NCBI RefSeq assembly: GCF_030867145.1
Contig: NC_134422.1
Span: forward strand, 11,108,531-11,172,530
DNA from: Opisthocomus hoazin
Taxonomy: Eukaryota; Chordata; Aves; Opisthocomiformes; Opisthocomidae
DNA: 64,000 nt
Direction of reading: 5' to 3'
Shown: positions 32,919 to 42,600 of the stretch, piece by piece
How the letters are laid out: every line of letters starts with the position of its first letter
Numbering within the stretch: position 1 is the stretch's first letter
Notes under the pieces: model-generated
What the model saw: only the letters and a program-made list of their open reading frames with translations
Told to the model about the DNA's origin: nothing
Databases searched by the model: none
Program-made: the position numbers and the translations under genes

Positions 32919-35900
32919 AATTTTCCCCTACCCGCAAGTATGTGAAGTATTTTCAGACTGGGGTAACTGGTCTACAAATTAGCCAATCTTCAGCTGCTCA
33001 TTTAAAGTGCAAATAACATCGATCCATTCTAGGCATGAGTCTGGCTTTATCGCTTGTAAGATGAACTTCTGTTTCCTCTAGAACCAGCATATCTGTGAAA
33101 GCTAAACACAGCTTGGTCGGGTTATTCTCGAATAGAGAATTCATGGAGAGCTTGGCTGCAGTGGTTTTTTAACTTTCATTCCCATTTCCACCTGTGGTAC
33201 TGGATTTTTTGGTTAGTCCCAGCACACGTTTCAAGGTCTGACGCTCCCAGTGCTTGTCAGAGCTAGTTCACCTCTTGCAACCATCCTGCCACCCAGGTTG
33301 GATCTAGAGCAATCCTTTGCTGTCTGAAGAATACCTGAAGATCTACAGAGCTGTTCTCGAAATCACCCAGTGTGTCTCGCCTCTAGCGTTCGAAAGCCTT
33401 CCTGTACTTCAGACTGTCCAGAGTAACAGAGAAGCCACTCAAAGATCCAGTGTCGTTAGTGAGCGTGGGCCTGGGGAGGAGCAGCTGGTCACAACCTCTG
33501 GAGCTTGGTAAGCTTAGGAAAGAGGTGATTTGCAAAACTGCCTGGAAGTGGAATCAGTGGCTAAACGCATCCCGTCCAGTCCTTACATCGGCAAGAACTG
33601 CTTCAGCTCTGAGTACGGCCACTGCAATGAGAAGCTGCTCATTCTTAGGTAAAAGAGCCCAAAGCCTTGGCGCCCCGGGATATTACATGATCTCTCTGCC
33701 CAGTCCACTCTAAACCAGGAGCTTCTGTTTGCCAGCCTGGGTTGCCTCGGGCAGGTGATTCCACGCCCTGCAAAGAAAGAAAATTCCGTTACTTGGCTGA
33801 CACAGCCAGGGAGACACCTTGTTTGTGTGGCCAAAGTGTGCAAGACACCAACTTGTAGGCTGAGATGGTGGTGTGCCGTCTCCTCCTAATGAGCACTGCT
33901 CATTTTGGTAAGTTCTGAGTCTGAAAGGTGAGCTCACCAGTTTCAGGTACTTGGTATTTTGAAATCCAAGTATTTAGCTGCATTGATCTGTGGTTTTACT
34001 GAGAGAAGAAACATATACATGACAGCTGAGAAACTGAATCAGATGATTTCCCCCAGCTTCCATAGTATTGAAATATGGACCAAAATTTTTCTAGTGGTAC
34101 TAAAAGGGCTGAAGTTTTATTTTCTGTATGGAATATATATTTCATACCATCAGTTGGTCGCAATGGACAGATGCAAATACGTTGAGGTATGGCCTAAGCC
34201 AGCGTAGCTATTGCCATAGGTCCCTGAAAAGGGCTGAATCCAACGCAGAACGAGCGAGCGGCCAGTGATGGGTCTCTGCAATGTGACGCTGAGGTAGGTC
34301 CAGAAACTGGTTAGAAGTGAAAAAACGGTTCTGTCCAGGACACAAAATGTACTCCTTTAAGCACGTCCTTCCGCTTAAAGTCTCTCTTATTCTTACAGTA
34401 ACTGAGGTGGGGGTAAAGTCACAATGATGAACCGGCATATTACCAGCGTGTTTCTAACCCAGCTGTGAGTGCCTTAACAGGTACAGTTTGGTTCAGATGC
34501 AGGACAGGGTCGCAGACCTCGCCGCCATGGCCAGCGTCCCGCAGCGAGCGGGAGGGCCAGGGGCCGCGGGGCAGCCTGGCTGGGCGGGCAAAGCCATCTG
34601 GCCCAGGAGCCATCTCCCCTCTGCGCGCTTAACTGCGTCTCTGGTACGTGCTGGGGCGAGGCTGCAGCAACTGCGGCGATGGGAGGAAAACCGTGAGCCA
34701 AAGCAGTTGTGGGCAGGGGCTGGTTGGAGCTGTGCAGGCCGTGGTGCACCCGAATCCCCCAACATTCTGGAGGCACCATCCGCCAAGGACGGCCGTGCCG
34801 GTGTCCCCGGAGCTGCCTGGCTGAGCAGCTCGCCAGCGCCTGGCTGCCGTGTTGCCCCGCTCCAGAAGCTCTGTTTCAGTCTAGTTAGGGGGAACCCAGC
34901 CTGAGCTGAATGCAGCTTCTTCAACTTGGATTTTCAATCCATTGCCAGAAAAACTGCAAAAAAAACCCAGTGACACGGGACAGCTAGCCTTTTCCTGCTT
35001 CCTTGTAAAATTTTCTACGTGCTCACTTTTGGGGGAAGATACAAAGAAAACCATTTTGCCTCTTATACAGGCCTTGGGCGTCTCCCAAAGTCTCAGTCTG
35101 CGAGATATTGAAGATCTACTGGTCTCCAAAATCAGGTCAACTTCTGTCTGGAAAGACATCATGAAACAGGGGTCTGCTACACAGGAGGGCTTAAATGCCT
35201 CGCCAGATCAGTTGCTATGCCAAGAACTAAAGATGCAACCAGAAGGAATTTTATCCAACAGACAAATGTGTTGACAGAAGTCGCCAACTTCGAGATCAGA
35301 CGAACCTCGACTGGTGGTGACCCAGTCGCTCGCGTTCTGCTGCATTTCAGCAGTGAAATGCTTCTTTGTCATTCCCTGAGCCCCCGGTGACTCTCAGACT
35401 TCAGCCCCGAACCTTCTCCGGGCTTCTGCAGGAGAAAAGCTGGCACAGATTCTTCAGTGTTGAACTTCTCATGATTTTAAATGAACCAGAGGAAACTATG
35501 TCTATGTTTTTCAACAGTCTCTGGTAATTTCCATTATTTATGAACACATTTCCCTGAAAACTTTCTCTCCAGGGACAGGATGTGAAAAACCCACTTAAAC
35601 AATAGAGAAAAGGGACTTTCTAAACAAAATAATGAAACTGGCAATAGACCAAGAACTCTGCATTAACACAGCTGAACCAAAAATACATCTGAAGCTCTTT
35701 AAAGGTCATTTACTGTGTTGTTATCATGTAGGTGATGTATTTTTCAGGGGAAAAAAAAAACTTTCTTATTTTTCCTTTTAAAGCACTGAGCTCTTCTTAT
35801 TGTAAAACACAGTTTTCACATATAATTTTCCAAAATAATAATCTTGAGTCATTATTCCACAATTCATCTTCTTTCTCAAGCAATTCTGTTATTTTTTTTA

Positions 35901-36201
35901 ATCTTTAAAAGATGGAGAATGTATTTGGCTTGCTTTGTTATGAGACAATGAAAATAAACTCATTTTTCCATTTGAAAAAGATGTGCAGTTCTAGCAGGCT
36001 TCGCAAATCCAGACATCTTTACCAGAAAGTATCTCCAGGCAAGCAGCAGCAGAAACAGAGTGCTAATAAACGGTTAGTACCCGTCCTGTTCACACAACTG
36101 TTACCATCATCCTCCCTTCGGTGACTTCAGTGAAGAGTGAATCTGAAAATACCAGTTCAATGCTGATATTAATCACAGGTCAAGATTAATTCTGGTTTCT
36201 C

Positions 36202-36270
36202 TTTTATATATCATATTTTTATGATATTTTTAGATTATATATTATATATATTTTTATATGTTTTATATTT
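36202..36270. repeat. AT-rich low-complexity block
   Basis: Mixed TATATA and TTTTTAT runs over about 70 bases with no other content. Simple-sequence DNA. Confidence 0.75.
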
Positions 36271-37835
36271 GGGAAAACTAAAATAAATACAAAAATACTA
36301 AAGCAACTTTGTATCTGCAGCGAAAGTACCATGCCCAAAGCCCCCTTTTCCTCAGTGAGCCAGGCTGGCAGATCACCACATCTCCACTAAAGGGTCCAAG
36401 TATGGCAGGGAGCAGTTTGGGTTTCGAAAGTGACCACTCCAAGTTCCTCGTTCTACAAAGCTTTTTATGCACGTGTTTACTCATGTGAGCCTTACCACAG
36501 GCTTTTGCAGAAAAAAAAATGCTCTTGCTCAGCAGGATACACCTACTAAAAAATATTTTTTAAAAATTGCTAAAGTCATTAGGATGACTCACGTGTTTTA
36601 AAGGCAGATCTACACTTAATTTTGCTAATTGGGGGCCGAATTGCTTCACGCTTTGCGGGACTGAGCCTATGTTAGGGAGCGTGCCGGTCAGGCGAGGTTT
36701 TTGCCAGATAAGCTCTGGTGTGTTTTGTCTGGCCCGAGCCTGCGTTTGCTCGGCACGGTGCAAGCAGCCTTTCCGCAGTTCACGCAGCAAATGAGACAGC
36801 AAGACCTGCTTGGACTTTTTGAGTCAAAAATACATAAATATTGTTAAATTTGGAACTTAGATGTGGAAGGGTGTACCAGCAAATGCGTGTGATCAGCCTG
36901 AGCACTGCGATACCGAAATGCTGTTTAAGCTGTGGAAGAAATAGCCCAGGCTGTTCATAAAAGTATTCTATCGCGTGGCGAACCTGAAGGGAAAGGGATG
37001 CGGCAAGCGGCAAGTTTGCTAGCCTGGAAAACCAGCTCAGAAAACAAAAAAATGTTGCTGGCCACAAACCCAGAAAAGAAGTTTTAACCACAGACCCTGC
37101 AAAAATTTGCCACGTGTCGCAAAAGTAGAAAATCCCAACTCAGCGTTTGATAGAAATATAACAGAATAGTGTGTACAACTTTGAAGGGAGACAATTAAGC
37201 AAAAGATTTTGCAGGAAGAGAGAAAGAAAAAGTTCGGAATTTGTCTTTAAAACGTGAAGTATGAAAACTAAACATATTGTTCAGAACACTCGCTCTTCTC
37301 TAGGGGAAAAACGCTGGCAATAGCCTTGCGGAGAACTCCCCCAGCCGAACCGCAGCCGCTACACACGGGTTTTTGACGGAAACACAACAAGCCCTGGCAG
37401 AGCGGGCAGCGGCCCGAGCGCCGGGCACGCCGCGCACCCACCGACCCGCCCGGAGCGGCAGCGGGAGGCGCGGCCCCCCGGGCTGGAGCAGGGGGTGCTG
37501 CCGGCTCCCGCGGGCGGGGGGCCCGGGGCCGCCGAGCCCCCCCGCTGCCGCCCTCCCCGCCGGCACCGAAACCGGAATTAAACGAAAACTCCTGATGGCA
37601 CTGCAGAACCCGGCTTCCCCGGGCTTTTTTTTTTGTTGTTTTTTAAGCTGTTTCTGACCCCCCCCAAAAAAGTAAGGCGATCGGTAATACCTAGAGGACG
37701 GAAAACGAGTGAGAAGCAGAGCGGGGGCACAGAACGTGGCGAGCAGAGAGCTCGGAGGCAGGGACGCCCCGAGACAGACCCCAGCGCGGAGCGTCCTGCG
37801 CCGCGGGCCAGGGCAGCGCTGCCCGCGGGGAGAGG

Positions 37836-38295
37836 CTCGGCTCGGCTCGGCCCGGCTCGGCTCGGCCCGGCTCGGCTCGGCCCGGCCCGGCTCGGCTCGG
37901 CCCGGCCCGGCTCGGCCCGGCCCGGCTCGGCCCGGCCCGGCTCGGCTCGGCCCGGCTCGGCCCGGCTCGGCTCGGCTCGGCCCGGCTCGGCTCGGCTCGG
38001 CCCGGCTCGGCTCCGCTCGGCCCGGCTCGGCTCGGCCCCGCTCGGCTCGGCTCGGCCCGGCTCGGCTCGGCCCGGCCCGGCCCGGCCCGGCTCGGCTCGG
38101 CCCGGCTCGGCTCGGCCCGGCCCGGCTCGGCCCGGCTCGGCTCGGCCCGGCTCGGCTCCGCTCGGCCCGGCTCGGCTCGGCCCCGCTCGGCTCGGCTCGG
38201 CCCGGCTCGGCTCGGCTCGGCCCGGCTCGGCTCGGCCCGGCTCGGCTCGTCCCGGCCCGGCTCGGCTCGCTCGGCTCGGCCCGGTTCGGCTCCGC
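37836..38295. repeat. CTCGG/CCCGG pentanucleotide array
   Basis: About 460 bp (roughly 90 units) of five-base units, mostly ctcgg and cccgg with rare ctccg, ccccg and ctcgt variants. It ends in a short decayed tail before the TMEM37 promoter. An 80-bp segment (37991-38070) recurs exactly at 38136-38215, a 145-bp (29-unit) higher-order duplication. The array has no stop codon on either strand, so very long open frames of Arg/Pro/Gly/Ala/Ser run across it; they are an artefact. The minus strand has many GGG runs suited to G-quadruplexes. Confidence 0.97.
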
Positions 38296-38310
38296 CCGCC
38301 GGGGCCGCGC

Positions 38311-38323
38311 CGCTGACTCAGCC
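38311..38323. promoter_or_regulatory. TMEM37: AP-1/MARE-like site upstream of TMEM37
   Basis: CGCTGACTCAGCC contains a perfect TGACTCA core and an 11-base match to the Maf recognition element GCTGACTCAGC. It lies about 95 bases before the TMEM37 ATG, between the pentanucleotide array and the presumed start site. Occupancy is unknown. Confidence 0.5.
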
Positions 38324-38363
38324 GCGGGGGACGGGTGGGAGGGCCGCGGGCCGCCCTCCGGGC

Positions 38364-38371
38364 AGATAAAG
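38364..38371 (+). promoter_or_regulatory. TMEM37: TATA-like element of TMEM37
   Basis: AGATAAAG in otherwise GC-rich sequence, about 45 bases before the ATG. It could serve as a weak TATA box, or as a GATA site. Position fits only if the 5' UTR is very short. Confidence 0.3.
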
Positions 38372-38414
38372 CGCGGCGGCCGGAGCCCGCCCGCGGCTCC
38401 GCGCTGCCGGCAGC

Positions 38415-38435
38415 ATGACGGCTATCGGGGCGCAG
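38415..38435 (+). CDS. TMEM37: TMEM37 first coding exon
   Basis: Seven codons (MTAIGAQ) ending at a strong donor (CAG then gtacgg), phase 0. The sequence and position match the human N-terminus. Confidence 0.92.
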
Positions 38436-39613
38436 GTACGGCGCGGGGAGCGGGGCCGCGCATCGCCCCGGGCAGGGCAGGGCTGGAGGGGGCTGCGGGG
38501 TGCTTGGCTTGGCGTTGAGTTTCGGGGGGGAGGAGGGGGTGCGCGTTGCGCAGGCGGGTCCGCGAACCCCCAGCCCCGGGGAAGCCAGGCTGTGCCGCCT
38601 CCGGGGTGAGGAGCGCGGTCCGGGCGGCTGCTGGAGCCGGCAAGAGGCGGAGAGCCCGGGAGGGCGGTGGGGACGGGAGGGCAGTGCCGGTAACGGGGGG
38701 CTCCCCCCCACACCCGTCGGCCTCCGTCCTCGCAGGGTCGGGCGGCTCCCCGCAGCCCTGCCGGCGTGGGGGGATGTGCGGGGGCTGGGGTTCTGCTCTG
38801 CCCGGAGCCGGTCCTGGACCGGGGAGCGTTGTTCGAGGAGCCGGCAGAGCTTCACTCACCGTTCCTTTCTCCCGGCTGCAGCCGGTATCCACGCCGCCTT
38901 CCCCCGTCAGAAGGGGCTTGATGCGCACGAGCAAATCCCTTGCAACGCTGAAGTCCCGCAGCTTTGTCCCTCTGGCTCTGTTTCGCCCTAAAGCAGTGCT
39001 GGTAACTCCGGGTTTTGCCTCCCCCCCGCTATCCCTTAAGGCGCAGAGGCTGCTGGTGCACCGGAGACCGCGGAAATCCTTCTTCGAGACGCTCATCAGG
39101 AGCCTGATCATCCTGTGCGTGGCCATAGCGGTGGTCTTGTCGTCCATCTCCATCTGCGACGGCCGCTGGCTCTTCGCGAGGGGGCAGCTCTTCGGACTGT
39201 GGCACTTCTGCACTGTCGGCAACGGCAGCGTCCTCAGGTGCGTCACTGACTTCAGCCTGGCCAACGTGGAGGGGCTGAGCCTGGGGGTGATTCCCATCAG
39301 GAGCATGGTGTCCTTCGCCGTTGTGGTCGCCATATTTGGCCTGGAGCTCCTGATGGTGTCCCAAGTCTGCGAGGACGCCAACGCAAGGCGGAAGTGGTCG
39401 ATGGGATCGGTTCTCATCCTCGGCTCGTTTTTGCTGTCGGCCACCGGGGTTCTGAGCTTCTCCATCCTCGTGAAGGATCATCTCACCTTCATGGGCTTCA
39501 CGCTGACGTACTGGTGTGAGTTCGTCGCTGCCTTTCTCTTTTTCCTTAACGGGATCAGTGGACTTCACATCAACAGCCTCACGCACCCCAGGAACAGGGT
39601 AGGCAAAATCTAG
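38415..39613 (+). CDS. TMEM37: TMEM37, voltage-gated calcium channel gamma-like protein, two coding exons
   Basis: Four-pass membrane protein of the claudin/PMP22/calcium-channel-gamma fold. Exon 1 (38415-38435) encodes MTAIGAQ; exon 2 (39041-39613) encodes the rest, 197 residues together (human 190, recalled). The start matches human MTAVGVQAQ. Visible parts: RRPRKSFFETLIR just before TM1 (LIILCVAIAVVLSSISI), an extracellular loop with the fold's FGLWHFC motif, a second Cys and an N-glycosylation site NGS, TM2 (VVVAIFGLELLMVSQV), TM3 (MGSVLILGSFLLSATGVLSF), TM4 (YWCEFVAAFLFFLNGI), and the end SGLHINSLTHPRNRVGKI. A second, in-frame acceptor at 38882 would insert 53 residues after MTAIGAQ. The gene lies in the conserved DBI-TMEM37-SCTR order. 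Confidence 0.95.
38436..39040 (+). other. TMEM37: TMEM37 intron 1 (with possible alternative exon part)
   Basis: 605 bases, GC-rich. The last 159 bases (38882-39040) are open in the exon 2 frame and preceded by a strong acceptor (ctttctcccggctgcag), so part of this intron may be coding in some transcripts. Confidence 0.7.
39041..39613 (+). CDS. TMEM37: TMEM37 second coding exon
   Basis: Acceptor ctatcccttaag. It encodes AQRLLVHRRPRKSFFETL onward through all four membrane segments to TAG. The boundary is chosen because MTAIGAQ-AQRLL aligns with human MTAVGVQ-AQRPL without a gap. Confidence 0.94.
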   Translation, partial: AQRLLVHRRPRKSFFETLIRSLIILCVAIAVVLSSISICDGRWLFARGQLFGLWHFCTVGNGSVLRCVTDFSLANVEGLSLGVIPIRSMVSFAVVVAIFGLELLMVSQVCEDANARRKWSMGSVLILGSFLLSATGVLSFSILVKDHLTFMGFTLTYWCEFVAAFLFFLNGISGLHINSLTHPRNRVGKI

Positions 39614-42600
39614 GCACGAAGGGTGTACCTCCGCCTTGGTGTAATCAGCTTTGCCAATTAGACTGGAAAAAAGGGAGTCTAATGAAGTTTGAAAAGGACA
39701 CCATGTCTTAAATTGTGTGCAAGGAGGGGGAAGTGTGAGTCAGTCCTGTTGCCTGTAGAATCCATACCCACCCATGGGTCAGTGTGGAGAGCTGCGCAGC
39801 ATGAGCAAAGCAGAGACTGGGACTGGCTGCCTCTGAAATGTGGTTTTCTGGAGGGGTGGATTGAAGAAGAGGACATCAAGTTAAATGTGCGGAGGGGTGG
39901 TGGACCACGATCTGCACGTGGGCTCACACAAAGCCTGTACTGCTATGGGTTTGGTGTTGCTGGGCTTTCCCCTGTGCTCTGGAGCTTGTGGAGAGCGTGA
40001 CACAACTTTGGTGTGGTGTGTTTCACAGCTTTGCTCTGTCTCAGGGACCGATGATTTGTGCCTGGCCGTGCTCACTGGCTTTGGAGTACTGAAAATCTTC
40101 ACTGGATCTCACTCCTCCATTTCTGTTTCAAAAGAGAAGGCGCACAGATCTTGATCTGGTCACCCGCTTTGTTTCCTCCTGGCACGTTCCCTGTATCTGT
40201 CCTTTCCTCTGAGTTTTTCTGGGATACCTCAGACAGAGGCGCAGGGAAATGCTGCTGTCTGGGGGCCCAGGGCAGGCGTTGGGTGATGCAGGTGTGTACG
40301 GCAGGGTTGCGATGCCTTCCCCGGGCAGCAGTGCGTGTTCTGTGCTCACTGCCTCCCTCCCACTCCTCCTCCACCCCAGCAGGACACATGCCCATCAGTC
40401 ACCCAAACTGGCTCCCTCACAGCCCTTGCAGAGTTCTCCATAACGGGACATTGCTCTTCCTGGTTTCTTTTTTGTCCTTTTGGGGCAAGAGGGAGAAGGT
40501 CTGCAGGGGCTTTAGGTGGGCATTGTGGCTGGGCAGACCATGCTGAGACCACTGCACCTTCTGGGGTGTGTTTTGGTTGTCAGGGTTTCCCCGCTGGGGC
40601 AATGGGAAATCTGCTCACCCCGTAGCCGAGAGTCTCCTATAGTGTTTCTGCTGGGAGGAGAAAGCTCTAAATCCTCATGACCAGACCAAGTCCTTCCCCT
40701 CATTAACAGTGGGCCTATGAGGAGAAGCTGCCCACGATTGCCTAAGGAGGGGCTGATGGGGGCAGCTTTAATCTGTCACAGCTGGGGAAATCCAAGGAGA
40801 CTTGGCCAAAATTACATTAAGGCTGGTCTTCCTCCTGCCAATGCCTGGGTCAGGACCTCTACAATTGCTGCAGCTTTCAAGTTTGCTGTGGCATCTGATG
40901 TAAAATGAGAAACAATGTCAGAGGTTGGGTTGCCCCACGTGTCCTCCCTGCCCAACATACAGCACTCCATGGACCACAGATGAAAATGTCTTCAGAGTAT
41001 TTCAGGGTCTCTCGTTTAACATCTGTTTTGTATCCCCTAGTAAGACTGCTTGTATTTTTGTTTTAGGACAAATGCTTCTACAGGTGTCACCTCTGTAGCT
41101 TGTCTGATAGCTGTTGAGCAAGGTTTTAATTTCCTGTACAGCAAGTTTGACACAATTTTTCAGCTGAAACAAAAGCATTGTAGCACAAAGGCAGAGAAGG
41201 CTGTGTAGGTAAGCCATGAGTAAACAGCTTTGTCTTGGAAAGCTAAGAATTTTAAGTCCCGCCTAAGTGTACATCCACACTTGCTGAATGTGCTCCTGTG
41301 GAACTGCTGCCTTCGTGACGACAGTCTCCGTTCCTTCTCAGATTTCCATCACTTTTTTCACAATAATGCTCCTAAGCCTGTTTTGCCATGCAGTTTCAGA
41401 CCAGGCTTGCTCAGGACAGTGCCAGCTGTGCTTTTGTGTGAGTCTGCCCGTCTTTCTGGTGAGATAACGCACAAAGCTGTGCTGCCCAGCCAGCTCCTGA
41501 AGCTCTGGCAGTGTTTGGGGCTCTGTCGGGTTTTATCGACCTGCTCTCAAGGACAAGTGCCCTTAACCTGCCTCTGGAAAACCACACAGTGATTGATTGT
41601 GTCCCTTGGTGAAGGTGCTTTAGATTTGCTGAATTGCACTGTTGAAGACATGCTGGTGGGCTGAACTTGCAGATGCTTGTGTGAACAGTGCTGTTGGCTT
41701 GAGCAGAGCCGCTTACCCCGGAGAGAGTCTGCAAGATCCAGTCCCACACTGTTGCACTTTGGTGTAACCGGGCGGCTGAGTGCCGTAACTGACCAATGAA
41801 CTGGCTGTGGTGCGCAGGGGTGCCCATGCCAGGCAGGACAGTTCACCTACGCAAGGCCAAGGGTGTCCATGGCTTGTCTAGAAACACAGACATAACTTCA
41901 GAGTGCCTTCCTGGTGACATCCAAAACTGGAAATCATTTCTGCGTGTCCTCCCTTCCGTGCTAGTGGGACGCTGTGTGCCCGGTCCCTTCCCTGGGGGAA
42001 GGCAGCCATGGCCCGACCCAGTCCCATGCTGGTGCCTTCTCAGGTTGGAGGGAGGTAGTGGACAATTGGCCACCGAGTTCACCCAAGACTTGGTGCAATT
42101 GTGAATGATTTCTAGGATGCCCTCTGCTAGCTGAAGAAGAGGGCTTTTGTTGGGGGTAGGGAATCTTCTAGGGGAAGTACAGTAACTTTTTTTTTCCAAC
42201 TGGCTTTGTATAGTACTGCTTGACTTACTAACTCTGGGAGAAGATGCATTTTGATGGCTAAAACTACAAAACCGAGTTGATTGTCTTGGAGACATCTTCA
42301 TATACAGCAATCTGTACAGCAATGGGTAACTTCATTTCTGAAGCCTGTGGAAATGTCAAGCAATATTCCTGAAGTTTGTTAAATAAATTTCTTTGAAAAA
42401 AGGTAACTGTAATTCTCTTTTTATATTTAGATATTGGGGTGCAGATTGAAGGGGATGAGTGGGGTTTGTGATCTCTGAGGTGCCAGTTCTGTGTGTTTAC
42501 CCAGCCAGACCAATGAAGAAATGACTGCTTGGCACTTTGCCGGGCTCTGACCAAAGGAGCCGCTGCACACTCCCTTCTCCTTTCTCCTCCAGCGTGTCCA

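Larger units (their letters stand above)
29382..37835. other. intergenic stretch between DBI and TMEM37
   Basis: About 8.5 kb with no gene supported. A T20 run lies at 32899-32918, an AT-rich low-complexity block at 36202-36270, and GC-richer patches near 31960-32100 and 34500-34870. The second patch is open on both strands (138 and 143 codons), as CpG-rich DNA often is. An open frame at 34942-35274 (+) has protein-like composition but no splice or homology support. Confidence 0.5.

Noticed and set aside
37578-38855. 425-codon minus-strand open frame
   Set aside because: It is created by the stop-free five-base array and flanking GC-rich DNA, with no domain outside the repeat.
41843-42322. 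159-codon minus-strand open frame in the TMEM37-SCTR interval
   Set aside because: No domain or splice context. It overlaps the likely TMEM37 3' UTR antisense and fits chance.
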